Of a stretch of DNA of 64,000 nucleotides, positions 36,981-45,848 are shown piece by piece (positions within the stretch are counted from its first letter, which is position 1; each line of letters starts with the position of its first letter). Under the pieces are notes generated by a model. The model saw only the letters and a list, made by a program, of their open reading frames with translations, did no database searches and was not told the origin of the DNA. The stretch is from Alteromonas aquimaris. GTDB lineage: Bacteria > Pseudomonadota > Gammaproteobacteria > Enterobacterales > Alteromonadaceae. A program made the translations under genes and the position numbers. The stretch covers positions 248,001 through 312,000 of the forward strand of contig NZ_JAPFRD010000011.1 of the NCBI RefSeq assembly GCF_026183695.1, written 5' to 3'.

Positions 36981-37730
36981 TTACTTTTTCGCACTACCTT
37001 GTTTTGCCACCGCTTCCATCATGGCTTTAATTTTCTCTGGATCACCTAAATACTCTTTTGACACAGGTTTCAGGTTTTCATCCAGTTCATACACTAACGG
37101 AACACCCGTAGGAATATTTAACCCAAGCACTTCTTCTTCCGACATGCCATCGAGATATTTCACTAACGCTCGCAAACTGTTTCCATGAGCAGCGATAATG
37201 ATATTTTCTCCACGTTGAATGGCGGGGCGAAGTTCGTCGTGCCAGTAAGGTAAGACACGCTCAATAGTTAGAGCGAGGCTCTCACCGCGAGGTAAAATAG
37301 CGGGGTCAATGTGGCTATAGCGACGGTCATGACCAGGAAAATATTCGTCATCCATTTCGACAAACGGAGGGGGGATATCAAAGCTTCGTCGCCAGATTTT
37401 AACCTGTTCTTCGCCATGCTTTGCTGCTGTCTCAGCTTTATCCAGTCCAGTTAGCGCGCCATAATGACGTTCATTCAAGCGCCAACTGCGTTTGACAGGA
37501 AGATAATGTTGGCCCATTTCTTCCAATGCAATATTTAACGTTTTGATCGCTCGCAAAAGTACTGAAGTGTAGGCAGTATCAAATTCAAACCCAGCCTCTT
37601 TCAGCATTCTCCCTGCGTTTTTTGCTTGTGCAACACCTGTTTCAGTTAAGTTGACGTCGTGCCATCCGGTGAACCGGTTTTCGAGATTCCATTGACTTTC
37701 TCCATGACGGATAAGTACCAGTTTATACAT
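36981..37730 (-). CDS. gpmA: 2,3-bisphosphoglycerate-dependent phosphoglycerate mutase
   Basis: GpmA interconverts 2- and 3-phosphoglycerate in glycolysis and gluconeogenesis. The 249-residue enzyme has [12 protein letters not shown] with the phospho-acceptor His, the [13 protein letters not shown] and [17 protein letters not shown] segments, and [21 protein letters not shown] placed the start at the ATG at 37730, preceded by AAGGTAAC; the frame remains open to 37811 but the additional residues do not match the family. It is a single-gene unit. Confidence 0.95.
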   Translation of the reverse strand: MYKLVLIRHGESQWNLENRFTGWHDVNLTETGVAQAKNAGRMLKEAGFEFDTAYTSVLLRAIKTLNIALEEMGQHYLPVKRSWRLNERHYGALTGLDKAETAAKHGEEQVKIWRRSFDIPPPFVEMDDEYFPGHDRRYSHIDPAILPRGESLALTIERVLPYWHDELRPAIQRGENIIIAAHGNSLRALVKYLDGMSEEEVLGLNIPTGVPLVYELDENLKPVSKEYLGDPEKIKAMMEAVAKQGSAKK

Positions 37731-37907
37731 TTGCGTTACCTTATCTGCTGTTGTGCAATTTGCGAGGGGATAATCATCCTTGATATAACCGTAAAAATCC
37801 AGCGTGGCCAAGGCTATTCACAAAGATTAAATTAAATTTAGGCACAAACCTTGTTCAGCGATAACCGTAATGATTGAGGTAGATCTTTTGGCACGGGGTA
37901 ACAAGAA

Positions 37908-38069
37908 ATGGATAGGTGGATAGATAGTTTTCAGCCCAGGCAACGAAAAGTTAAAAAGGCACTGAAAAAGATTTTAGACTTGCCAGAGAAGGAAATAAAA
38001 CGCTATCACAATCAACCTAAAGGTCTGAGGGCTGAAGCGGTTTTTGCACACCGTCGACTTTCCTACTGA
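37908..38069 (+). CDS. Small basic protein of unknown function
   Basis: An ATG-started frame of 53 codons with GGGG nine bases upstream. The product begins MDRWIDSFQPRQRKVKKALK and continues with ILDLPEKEIKRY and ends FAHRRLSY. It is rich in Lys and Arg and has amphipathic character, so RNA or DNA binding is possible, but there is no recognisable family. The composition is clearly protein-like. Confidence 0.45.
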   Translation: MDRWIDSFQPRQRKVKKALKKILDLPEKEIKRYHNQPKGLRAEAVFAHRRLSY

Positions 38070-38191
38070 ACACAACTCATTCGGTCAAGTTACATAGCCC
38101 TTTTAACTTGGAAGGTATCTATTATTTGATTCAAACTGTTGAAATTATAGTAATCTAGTGCAAAAGCCAGGTAACTAAATTTCAACCACCC

Positions 38192-39388
38192 ATGAATAAT
38201 TCACAAGACACGTTTATCCAATCGTTTTTTAAGTTGCAGTCAGCGGGCGGCATTCTGCTTTTTATTGCTGCCCTATTGGCCATTATCCTTGCCAATTCCC
38301 CCTTATCAGGTTTGTACGATATGTTTTTGTCGACGCCAGTGGAAGTGAGAGTGGGAGCTCTGAAAATTGCGAAACCCCTCCTGCTATGGATAAATGACGG
38401 ATTGATGGCGGTCTTCTTTTTCTTGGTCGGTCTGGAGTTGAAGCGAGAATTAGTTGAGGGCGAGCTGGCCGACAAGCGAAATATTATCTTACCAGGGGCG
38501 GGCGCGATTGGTGGAATGCTGGTGCCCGCGCTAATTTATGTTTACTTTAATTATGACGACCCCGTAGCCGTTAAAGGCTGGGCAATCCCCGCCGCGACGG
38601 ACATCGCCTTTGCATTGGGGGTGCTTACTTTATTAGGGCCACGTGTACCGCTATCGGTAAAGGTTTTTTTAACTTCGCTCGCCATATTTGACGATATTGG
38701 TGCGATCCTAATTATCGCCTTTTTTTACACCTCCAAAATCTCACTGACTGCCTTGATTGTGGTTGCACTGTGTATTCCGGTACTGGCGATTCTTAATAAG
38801 AGAGGGGTAATATCGAAAAGCCCATACATTCTGCTAGGGGTCATCATGTGGATTGCTACCCTCAAGTCAGGCGTACACGCCACATTGGCCGGGGTGGTGC
38901 TGGCTATGTTTATCCCTCTGCGCGGAAAGCAGGATGATGGTTATTCCCCGCTGAAATCACTCGAGCAGGACTTACACTCAGTAGTAGGCTTTTTCGTGTT
39001 ACCCGTGTTTGCTTTTGCCAATGCAGGCCTTAATTTACAGGGAATCAATATGGATCAAATCCAGCATGGGGTGCCGATTGGCATCACCTTGGGCTTGTTT
39101 ATCGGTAAGCAGGTTGGGATTTTCGGTTTTTGCTGGTTAGCGGTGAAATTGAGTCTGACCTCGTTACCTAAAAGCGTATCCTGGCTAACCTTGTATGGCA
39201 CCTCCGCTCTTTGTGGAATCGGTTTTACTATGAGTTTATTTATCGGCTCATTGGCATTCGAAGAAACCGGCGTAAATTTATTGTTCGATGAAAGGCTGGG
39301 TATTGTAATCGGTTCAATACTTTCTGGTGTACTGGGTTATGTTGTGTTGAAGATAAGTCTCAGACCGTCTGCCATATATCGCCAATGA
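38192..39388 (+). CDS. nhaA: Na+/H+ antiporter NhaA
   Basis: NhaA expels sodium in exchange for two protons, important for pH and salt balance in marine cells. The 398-residue protein has about twelve helices. The ion-binding aspartates are Asp167-Asp168 in AIFDDIGAILIIAFFY, equal to Asp163-164 of E. coli NhaA, and the Lys of helix X is present in FIGKQVGIF. The AATDIAFALGVL helix IV break is also intact. It is a single-gene unit; no nhaR regulator adjoins it. Confidence 0.96.
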   Translation: MNNSQDTFIQSFFKLQSAGGILLFIAALLAIILANSPLSGLYDMFLSTPVEVRVGALKIAKPLLLWINDGLMAVFFFLVGLELKRELVEGELADKRNIILPGAGAIGGMLVPALIYVYFNYDDPVAVKGWAIPAATDIAFALGVLTLLGPRVPLSVKVFLTSLAIFDDIGAILIIAFFYTSKISLTALIVVALCIPVLAILNKRGVISKSPYILLGVIMWIATLKSGVHATLAGVVLAMFIPLRGKQDDGYSPLKSLEQDLHSVVGFFVLPVFAFANAGLNLQGINMDQIQHGVPIGITLGLFIGKQVGIFGFCWLAVKLSLTSLPKSVSWLTLYGTSALCGIGFTMSLFIGSLAFEETGVNLLFDERLGIVIGSILSGVLGYVVLKISLRPSAIYRQ

Positions 39389-39508
39389 AGTGTTAGCGCG
39401 TATCAACGCAAACAGGCAAAAATGTGATTTGCTTTTAATTCATACGGGGGCTCTCGCTAGTAATAGTGCACCTGTGCTTTCTTATTCATTATTAATAAAG
39501 TAGTTGTT

Positions 39509-41584
39509 ATGACGTATAGAAAAAGGTCTGTGATATGCAATATTGCAATAATGCTGGGTTATCTCTCCACTCCAGCTTATGTGCAATCGACAGAGGACGA
39601 TGTTGAACGTATCACCACCACACAGCAGCGTTATCAGTTAGTTGATACTACGAGCGCTAATGCTCTGGGGATAGTCACTGAACAATCCCTGCTTGAGATA
39701 GCACCAACCCATATAGAAGAAGCATTAAGACAAATTGCCGGCGTAGGATTACAACGGGGTAGCGGCCAGGAGTATCTGCCCGCGCTTCGTTCGCCAGTGC
39801 TAACCGGTGCTGGTGCGTGTGGGGCCGTCCTCACCAGCGAAGATGGGATCCCAATCAGGGCGGCGGGTTTTTGTAATAATAACGAATTATTTGAAGCACA
39901 CACTGAAATGGCGCAGCGAATTGACGTTATAAAAGGGCCAGCCACCGTGGTATATGGCTCGAATGCCCTACATGGAACAATTAACGTCGTCACGCCTGAT
40001 ACCACATATGATACGAGCTGGTTGGGAGTGGATATTGGCTCCTATGGATACAAACGATTTAAAGGACGCTATGGGAAAGACATGGGGTCCTCAGGCATCG
40101 GCGTCAACATGAGCGTTACTCGGGACAACGGATTTCGGGATGAAGAATCTGTATTTCAAGAGAAGTTAAATCTTCGCCACCGCTATGACGGTGATCGTTT
40201 GTCATTTAACTCCGGTGTCACTTACACCCATCTGGACCAACAAACCGCGGGCTACTTAACCGGTGAAAACAGTTACAAAAGTGACGTGCTAATTAACTTA
40301 AATGAAAATCCGGAAGCATTTAGGTGGGCTAAGGCGCTTCGCATGTGGTCAAAGATCGAATGGCGAAATAGCAGCAACCAGCGATTCATGGTCACACCTT
40401 ATTTCCGTAATCAGGATATGCAGTTTATTATGCATTTTTTACCGGGGAAACCGCTGGAAATCAATAATCAACAAGGTGGTGGGGTGCAATCGTTATGGCA
40501 GTATTGGAACGATGATTTTCAGCTGACAGCCGGCTTTGATGCGGAGGTTACCCAAGGCATCCTCAAACAATTTCAGGATGGTCCCACGAAAGGTTTGGAC
40601 TTTCTACGGGAAACCATACCAGCAGGCACCCATTACGATTATGAAGTTGATGCGCATACACTAGCCCCCTTTTTACAGGCCACTCAGCAATGGGATAAGT
40701 GGACGGTGTCTGTAGGGGCGCGCTACGAAACAATGGCTTATGACTATCAAACCTATGCACCACCTGGCAGAACTAAAGACAACGGTGATACCTGCGGTTT
40801 TGGGGGCTGTCGTTATTCTCGTCCGGCGGATACAGACATCGATTTTCACCGCTTTTCCCCCAAACTGAGCGCACTCTACCGCGCTACCAACCAAATGGAG
40901 CTTTACGCGAGTGTTGCTGAGGGTTACCGAATGCCTCAGGCGACCGAATTGTTTCGTCTGCAACGCGCCCAGTCGTTGACAGACCTGTCACCAGAAAGTG
41001 GGCTGCACAAAGAGGTGGGTGCTCACTTACTCTTCGAAGATCTGTCACTTAACTTAGCTTACTATGTGTTAAACAAGGAAAATGTGATCTACCGTAACGA
41101 TGAGTTTTTCAATGTCAGTGACGGAGAAACCCGCCATGAAGGTATTGAGTTGTCGATGCGCTGGGAATTACACCCGGGGTGGACCTTACGTTCTGCCATG
41201 ACGTATGCCGAACACACCTACGTTCACCAGGGAGACAGAACACAAGCGTCCATTGCCGGTAACGCGATGGACACGGCGCCACGTAAAATGGCCAACACCC
41301 AACTTACATGGGCGCCTTCTATGCCTCTAGGAGTAACGTTAGAGTGGCAGCATATCAGTCAATACTTTCTCGACTCAGAGAATACCCAAACTTATCCAGG
41401 TCACGACGTTTTACACGTACGCACTCACTATCAAATAAACCCTCAAATGGTTTTGCGTTTTCGTATTTACAACCTTTTTGATACCCGCTATGCCGAACGT
41501 GCAGACTATACCAGCTTCAGTGGTGCGCGTTATTTTCCCGGCCAACCCAGACGTTTTCTTCTCTCTGCGGAGTTTGCGTGGTGA
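39509..41584 (+). CDS. TonB-dependent outer-membrane receptor
   Basis: A 691-residue outer-membrane transporter. After a signal peptide comes a plug domain (IEEALRQIAGVGLQRGSGQEYLPALRSP, DVIKGPATVVYGSNALHGTINVVTP) with a Cys pair in GACGAV and GFCNNN, then a 22-strand barrel ending YFPGQPRRFLLSAEFAW, the usual aromatic C-terminus. The substrate is not evident: siderophore, metal or carbohydrate are all possible, and no Fur box was seen. It precedes ndh by only 33 bases, so the two may be co-transcribed. Confidence 0.92.
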   Translation: MTYRKRSVICNIAIMLGYLSTPAYVQSTEDDVERITTTQQRYQLVDTTSANALGIVTEQSLLEIAPTHIEEALRQIAGVGLQRGSGQEYLPALRSPVLTGAGACGAVLTSEDGIPIRAAGFCNNNELFEAHTEMAQRIDVIKGPATVVYGSNALHGTINVVTPDTTYDTSWLGVDIGSYGYKRFKGRYGKDMGSSGIGVNMSVTRDNGFRDEESVFQEKLNLRHRYDGDRLSFNSGVTYTHLDQQTAGYLTGENSYKSDVLINLNENPEAFRWAKALRMWSKIEWRNSSNQRFMVTPYFRNQDMQFIMHFLPGKPLEINNQQGGGVQSLWQYWNDDFQLTAGFDAEVTQGILKQFQDGPTKGLDFLRETIPAGTHYDYEVDAHTLAPFLQATQQWDKWTVSVGARYETMAYDYQTYAPPGRTKDNGDTCGFGGCRYSRPADTDIDFHRFSPKLSALYRATNQMELYASVAEGYRMPQATELFRLQRAQSLTDLSPESGLHKEVGAHLLFEDLSLNLAYYVLNKENVIYRNDEFFNVSDGETRHEGIELSMRWELHPGWTLRSAMTYAEHTYVHQGDRTQASIAGNAMDTAPRKMANTQLTWAPSMPLGVTLEWQHISQYFLDSENTQTYPGHDVLHVRTHYQINPQMVLRFRIYNLFDTRYAERADYTSFSGARYFPGQPRRFLLSAEFAW

Positions 41585-41617
41585 TAACCAGATTTAAATT
41601 AATAAGAGTAGTGATAC

Positions 41618-42910
41618 ATGAAAAAAATAGTAGTTGTAGGGGGCGGTGCAGGCGGACTTGAACTTGTCACTAAATTAGCTAACTCCCTTGGGAAAAAGCG
41701 ACAGGCCGAAATTATTCTGGTAGATAAGAGTCGCACGCATGTGTGGAAGCCTCTGCTGCATGAAGTGGCCGCTGGCGTTATCGATAAGTTCTCGGATGGT
41801 GTGGATTATCGGATGCATGCGGTCAAACATCATTATCGATTTGAGCTTGGTGAGGTAAGTTGTATACGGGCTGAATCTCGAACCATCACCCTGCTAGCTC
41901 TACACGATGATGAAGGGGAACAAATCCTACCCGAGCGCGAGATACGCTATGACTATCTGGTAATGGCGGTGGGCAGTAAAAGTAATGATTTTGGTACACC
42001 CGGCGTTAGTGAGCATTGCTTTTTCCTTGATTCGTTAGCGCAGGCCGAGAGGTTTCATAAGGCATTATTAAATCAATTGTTGAAAATTAATAACGACGCT
42101 ACAGACGATCGTGTATTACACGTGGCAATTGTTGGCGGCGGTGCCACCGGCACCGAATTAGCTGCTCAACTCTATCATGTGGCTAATTTGGCGCGCGCAT
42201 ACGGCATGCCGGAAATGTCTTCAAGGCGCATAAAAGTTTCCATTATCGAAGCCGATAAGCGAATCTTACCCGCACTACCAGAGCGTATTGCTAATTCCGC
42301 TCGTAGCGCTTTGGTCAAACTAGGTGTCGAGGTGTTGGAAGAAACCAGGGTGGCAAGTGCAGCCAAAAACGGCTTTCAGACCACAGAGGGAAAACACATT
42401 CAAGCTGATCTTTTGGTATGGGCGGCAGGGGTGAAGGCGCCTGACTTTTTAACGCAGTTGCAATTGTTCGAAACCAATCGCGCCAATCAAATTTTAGTGA
42501 AGCCATCATTACAGAGTACGTGTTTTGACAACATTCTCGCCGTGGGAGACTGCTGCGGGTTTAAACAAGCCGACAATACCTGGGTGCCGCCGCGCGCCCA
42601 ATCCGCTCATCAGATGGCTGCAGTTGCCTGCAAGAATCTGGTTAACCTTATTAAAGGCCGCGAATTAGCGTCATTCCAATACCGTGACTATGGCTCGTTG
42701 GTCCATTTAAGCCGATATAGTACGGTAGGGAGTCTGATGGGAGCGCTGTCCAATAACAGTATGTTTATTGAAGGTCGATTGGCGAAATTGGTTTATCTGT
42801 CGTTATACAACATGCACCAATTCGCGATTCATGGATATTTGCGAGGGATTATTGTGCTGCTCAGCCGCAAGCTCGGCAATATTGTGGGGATGCGATTAAA
42901 ACTGCATTAA
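41618..42910 (+). CDS. ndh: Type II NADH dehydrogenase
   Basis: Ndh is a peripheral membrane flavoprotein that passes electrons from NADH to quinone without pumping protons. The 430 residues match E. coli Ndh closely along their length: VVGGGAGGLELVTKL (FAD), THVWKPLLHEVAAG, IVGGGATGTELAAQL (NADH), LLVWAAGVKAPDFL, VPPRAQSAHQMA and the membrane-binding end YGSLVHLSRYSTVGSLMG. It closely follows the TonB receptor gene, an unusual pairing. A hairpin follows. Confidence 0.96.
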   Translation: MKKIVVVGGGAGGLELVTKLANSLGKKRQAEIILVDKSRTHVWKPLLHEVAAGVIDKFSDGVDYRMHAVKHHYRFELGEVSCIRAESRTITLLALHDDEGEQILPEREIRYDYLVMAVGSKSNDFGTPGVSEHCFFLDSLAQAERFHKALLNQLLKINNDATDDRVLHVAIVGGGATGTELAAQLYHVANLARAYGMPEMSSRRIKVSIIEADKRILPALPERIANSARSALVKLGVEVLEETRVASAAKNGFQTTEGKHIQADLLVWAAGVKAPDFLTQLQLFETNRANQILVKPSLQSTCFDNILAVGDCCGFKQADNTWVPPRAQSAHQMAAVACKNLVNLIKGRELASFQYRDYGSLVHLSRYSTVGSLMGALSNNSMFIEGRLAKLVYLSLYNMHQFAIHGYLRGIIVLLSRKLGNIVGMRLKLH

Positions 42911-42946
42911 GAGTCGTAGTGGTACGTATTTAAGTAATCTACATGC

Positions 42947-42976
42947 AGACGCTCCCGTTATGGGGGGAGCGTCTTG
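42947..42976 (+). terminator. Hairpin after ndh
   Basis: AGACGCTCCC and GGGAGCGTCT form a ten-base stem with an eight-base loop (42957-42964). Only a short TGT follows, so it is a moderate terminator or 3'-stability hairpin. Confidence 0.45.
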
Positions 42977-43059
42977 TAAACATGTACTAAGCGTGCCACC
43001 TGACAGCTAATAGCGGTACTTTCGTACAATCCATTCGGTTAAAGCTGGGTCAGTATCGA

Positions 43060-43626
43060 CTATTGCTTGACCCCTTCAATATGTAGCATAAGTTTAACTT
43101 CAGTAGAGGCCGGACCTAAATCATAATCAATACCGAAATCTTTTAATGCAATGTGAGTTTCGCCGGCAAATCCAGCGCGATACCCACCCCACGGGTCCTT
43201 CCCTTCACCCACCTTGTGCGCATCAATGGATACCGAACGCGTCACGCCATGTAAGGTTAAGTCGCCAATAATTGTCATTTCATCATCGCCATCATGCGTT
43301 ACATTGGTACTGACAAATGTGGCTTCCGGATATTTTTTCACATCTAAAAAGTCATCGCCTCTTAAATGCTTATCGCGTTCAGCATGGTTGGAGTCGATAC
43401 TCGCTGTTTTAACCGTTACGTTAACTTTAGATACTTTCGGTTCGCCCTCTTCGTAGCTAAACTCGCCACTAAAATCGTTAAACCTTCCTGTTAGCCAGGA
43501 ATAGCCCAAATGTTGAATTTTAAAATTGATTGAGGCGTGCGCTCCCTTGGTGTCTATAATATAGTCAGCGGCATTGGCCACACTTGCCCCTAAGGTAAAT
43601 GCCAAAGCTAAAGCGAGTTTTTTCAT
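43060..43626 (-). CDS. YceI-family periplasmic protein
   Basis: A 188-residue secreted beta-barrel protein that binds polyisoprenoid chains in its family. A signal peptide ([18 protein letters not shown]) is followed by the typical [35 protein letters not shown] and, near the end, [24 protein letters not shown] precedes the ATG. It follows the cytochrome b561 gene by 13 bases on the same strand, the same order as yceJ-yceI in E. coli, so they form one operon, possibly for quinone transport or redox signalling. Confidence 0.93.
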   Translation of the reverse strand: MKKLALALAFTLGASVANAADYIIDTKGAHASINFKIQHLGYSWLTGRFNDFSGEFSYEEGEPKVSKVNVTVKTASIDSNHAERDKHLRGDDFLDVKKYPEATFVSTNVTHDGDDEMTIIGDLTLHGVTRSVSIDAHKVGEGKDPWGGYRAGFAGETHIALKDFGIDYDLGPASTEVKLMLHIEGVKQ

Positions 43627-43639
43627 TTATTTCTCCTGA

Positions 43640-44185
43640 TTAAGATAGGTGTTTCTTACCCAACATACGTTTTAATGTCACGTCTTTGTCGATAAAGTGA
43701 TGTTTAAGCGCGCCGACAATATGCAAGCTGACTAGCCCGATCAGAGTCCATGCGATATAAAAATGAATACTGCCTGCAATATCTTCTTGATCATCAAATA
43801 ATTGCCCAAAGGAAGGGACGGCAAACCAGTCAAATACATCGATTGCTCTACCATCCGCAGTCGATATAAGGTAGCCACTTACAAACAGGGAAAATAACAG
43901 CAGGTAGATAAGAAGATGCACCAGACTGGCAATTGCTCGCTCAAACGCACTTCCCAATTTTGGTGGACGGGGCCGTAATAACCGCCAAATCACCCTGCAC
44001 ACCGTGAGACCGGCTAATAGTAGCCCTATACTTTTATGCCAGTGAGGTGCGGTTTTATACCAATCGCTGTAGTAATTTAAATCAACCATCCATAACCCTA
44101 CCGCAAACATGCTGAACACGGTAAGGGCAGTCAACCAGTGAATCGTTATCAGTACCCAGTCCCATCCTGCAGATACTTGTTTCAA
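43640..44185 (-). CDS. Cytochrome b561-family membrane protein (YceJ-like)
   Basis: A 181-residue inner-membrane haem protein with four helices. Conserved His residues are visible in LITIHWLTALTVF, WHKSIGLLLAG, LVHLLIYLLLF and FYIAWTLIGLVSLHIVGALKHHF, as needed for two b haems. It probably moves electrons between quinol and a periplasmic partner. It is the first gene of the yceJ-yceI-like operon; AGGAAAAC lies before the ATG. Confidence 0.9.
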   Translation of the reverse strand: MKQVSAGWDWVLITIHWLTALTVFSMFAVGLWMVDLNYYSDWYKTAPHWHKSIGLLLAGLTVCRVIWRLLRPRPPKLGSAFERAIASLVHLLIYLLLFSLFVSGYLISTADGRAIDVFDWFAVPSFGQLFDDQEDIAGSIHFYIAWTLIGLVSLHIVGALKHHFIDKDVTLKRMLGKKHLS

Positions 44186-44705
44186 TTAAGTTTTCCTCAC
44201 TAAATTGCGGTGTATGCTGTTACATTAATGGAATTTTGGCAAAATAAACACCTTAAAAAATTGAGCTGATGATTCTGAAAAATAGAATGGTGATGATGCA
44301 AAAGGATAGCGCCATACTGTACCTGCGGAAGGTTTCGCTCATAGAACCTGAATGTGGTTTTCAAAAGCTATAGAATAATTGGTGGTCTAATCCCTTGGGG
44401 CCAATCTCAATTTGGCCCAAGCAGGAATTAAATGCCCACCACTAATGAAAATTTTTCTTATATATTTTTCTCCCCTTCAATAGGTCCCTCTTCACTGTCG
44501 ACCGTTGCTGCCGTTTCCTGTACAACAGGGTTAATTGTAAATGCTTTGTTAACGGGGGCTTGCGATGAGTGAGAATCGGAAATTAGGCAAAACAAGTGGA
44601 ACGTTTAGGGTTATCTAGCCTAAGTATTCTGCTTAGGAAATTATGGAACGAATCTAGCAACAGTCTTTTTTATGTATCCATTAAGTATGTAACAAGGTGG
44701 CTTTA
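44186..44705. other. Intergenic region of 520 bases
   Basis: No gene of normal length. A minus-strand frame of 45 codons at 44458-44595 (TTG start, no Shine-Dalgarno) ends INPVVQETAATVDSEEGPIE-GEKNI; its composition looks protein-like but support is weak. The promoters of the flanking divergent genes must lie here. Confidence 0.35.
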
Positions 44706-45131
44706 ATGACATATGCCCATTATCAACCTGCGGTAATTATGAAAGCATTTACCTGGGCTTACGAAGAGTTAGGTTTATCGCCCTTTGAGGCCGCAGCAAT
44801 GCTGGGAGTAAGTGAGCGAGGGTTATTGCAAACAGCGTTAGTGGGCTTTGACGTTACGTCTGCGGAAACGGAAATTCAACTTGCCTTTATCCGCCTGTAT
44901 CATCTGCTGTATGCGTTATCAGATGGTGACAGTGAAAAAATGATCACCTGGTTTACCCAACCCAATTTACATTTAGCGGAAACGCCAAAGTTAATGTGCC
45001 GCGATAAAGCAGGATTAACCTGTATTATCGATTACCTTGAAGGCATGCAGGCAGATATCAAGTTGCCTGATGTGGACTTTACCCTTCCCAAGCGTGCCCC
45101 TCAACCAGCCGCACAGGGATTACATCGATAG
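44706..45131 (+). CDS. Solitary Xre/MbcA/ParS-like antitoxin-domain protein
   Basis: A 141-residue protein. The N-terminal half has a helix-turn-helix pattern (FEAAAMLGVSERGLLQTALVG), and the C-terminal half matches the Xre/MbcA/ParS toxin-binding domain (DSEKMITWFTQPNLHLAETPKLMCRDKAGLTCIIDYLEGMQ), usual in antitoxins of RES toxins. No RES gene or any toxin lies beside it, so it may be an orphan or a regulator. The ATG at 44706 has AAGGTGG at a good distance; the GTG at 44697 is inside that site. Confidence 0.7.
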   Translation: MTYAHYQPAVIMKAFTWAYEELGLSPFEAAAMLGVSERGLLQTALVGFDVTSAETEIQLAFIRLYHLLYALSDGDSEKMITWFTQPNLHLAETPKLMCRDKAGLTCIIDYLEGMQADIKLPDVDFTLPKRAPQPAAQGLHR

Positions 45132-45150
45132 GTCATACCCTTCTCGGTCT

Positions 45151-45678
45151 TTATGCGGGATTAGCGTCGCCATGCGCGGTATTCTGATAGAACCCCGGAT
45201 GATAAGTGACTCTCGCTCTTGGGTAATACCGGGTAAACGAACGAGACAGGAAATACTCAGGGGGTGCCCCGGGGAAGGTTAATCCTTCGACTGCTTTGAA
45301 TCCAAATTGAGAATAATAACCGGGCTCTCCTAACAGGACACATCCTTTGGTATTTTCTTTCAACCAATTCAACACGCTTTGCATTAATTTACTGCCTACG
45401 CCTTTCGATTGCGCATGAGGCGAGACAGCGAGGGGCCCAATCCCATACCAGCCTGCTTCAGCATTGGATAAGGTCACAGGTGATACCGCTACATAGCCTA
45501 TAATTTTTCCTTGCTCTTCAGCCACCCGTGATAATGTCAATGCATCATCTTTGCGTAATGCCTCTACAATTAAATGTTCGTTATGTTGTGAATGAGGCAT
45601 GGTTTTAAAGGCCATTTTAATGACTTCGCGGATGGCTGATACATCTTCTGGGTGCTCAGGACGAATAGTAAGGATCAT
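45151..45678 (-). CDS. GNAT-family N-acetyltransferase (YhbS-like)
   Basis: A 175-residue acetyltransferase. The acetyl-CoA loop is visible in GPLAVSPHAQSKGVGSKLMQSVL, followed by LLGEPGYYSQFGFKAVEGLTFPGAPPEYF, a pattern shared with YhbS-type proteins. The substrate is unknown; YhbS relatives may acetylate small molecules or tRNA-linked groups. It converges on the Xre-like gene with a 19-base gap. Confidence 0.85.
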   Translation of the reverse strand: MILTIRPEHPEDVSAIREVIKMAFKTMPHSQHNEHLIVEALRKDDALTLSRVAEEQGKIIGYVAVSPVTLSNAEAGWYGIGPLAVSPHAQSKGVGSKLMQSVLNWLKENTKGCVLLGEPGYYSQFGFKAVEGLTFPGAPPEYFLSRSFTRYYPRARVTYHPGFYQNTAHGDANPA

Positions 45679-45848
45679 CGCTTTACAGTTAGCTGAGAAA
45701 TATTGATTTTATACAGATAGCACAGTCGTTCGGAAATCGTCCACTTAGTAATTATTAAATTTGTGCGCCGCAGCCACATGCATTTGATATACGGCCTCAG
45801 TTTAAAAGAATTAAGCGCCCGCCGGGCTATGTATATTGCGAACGCGTA

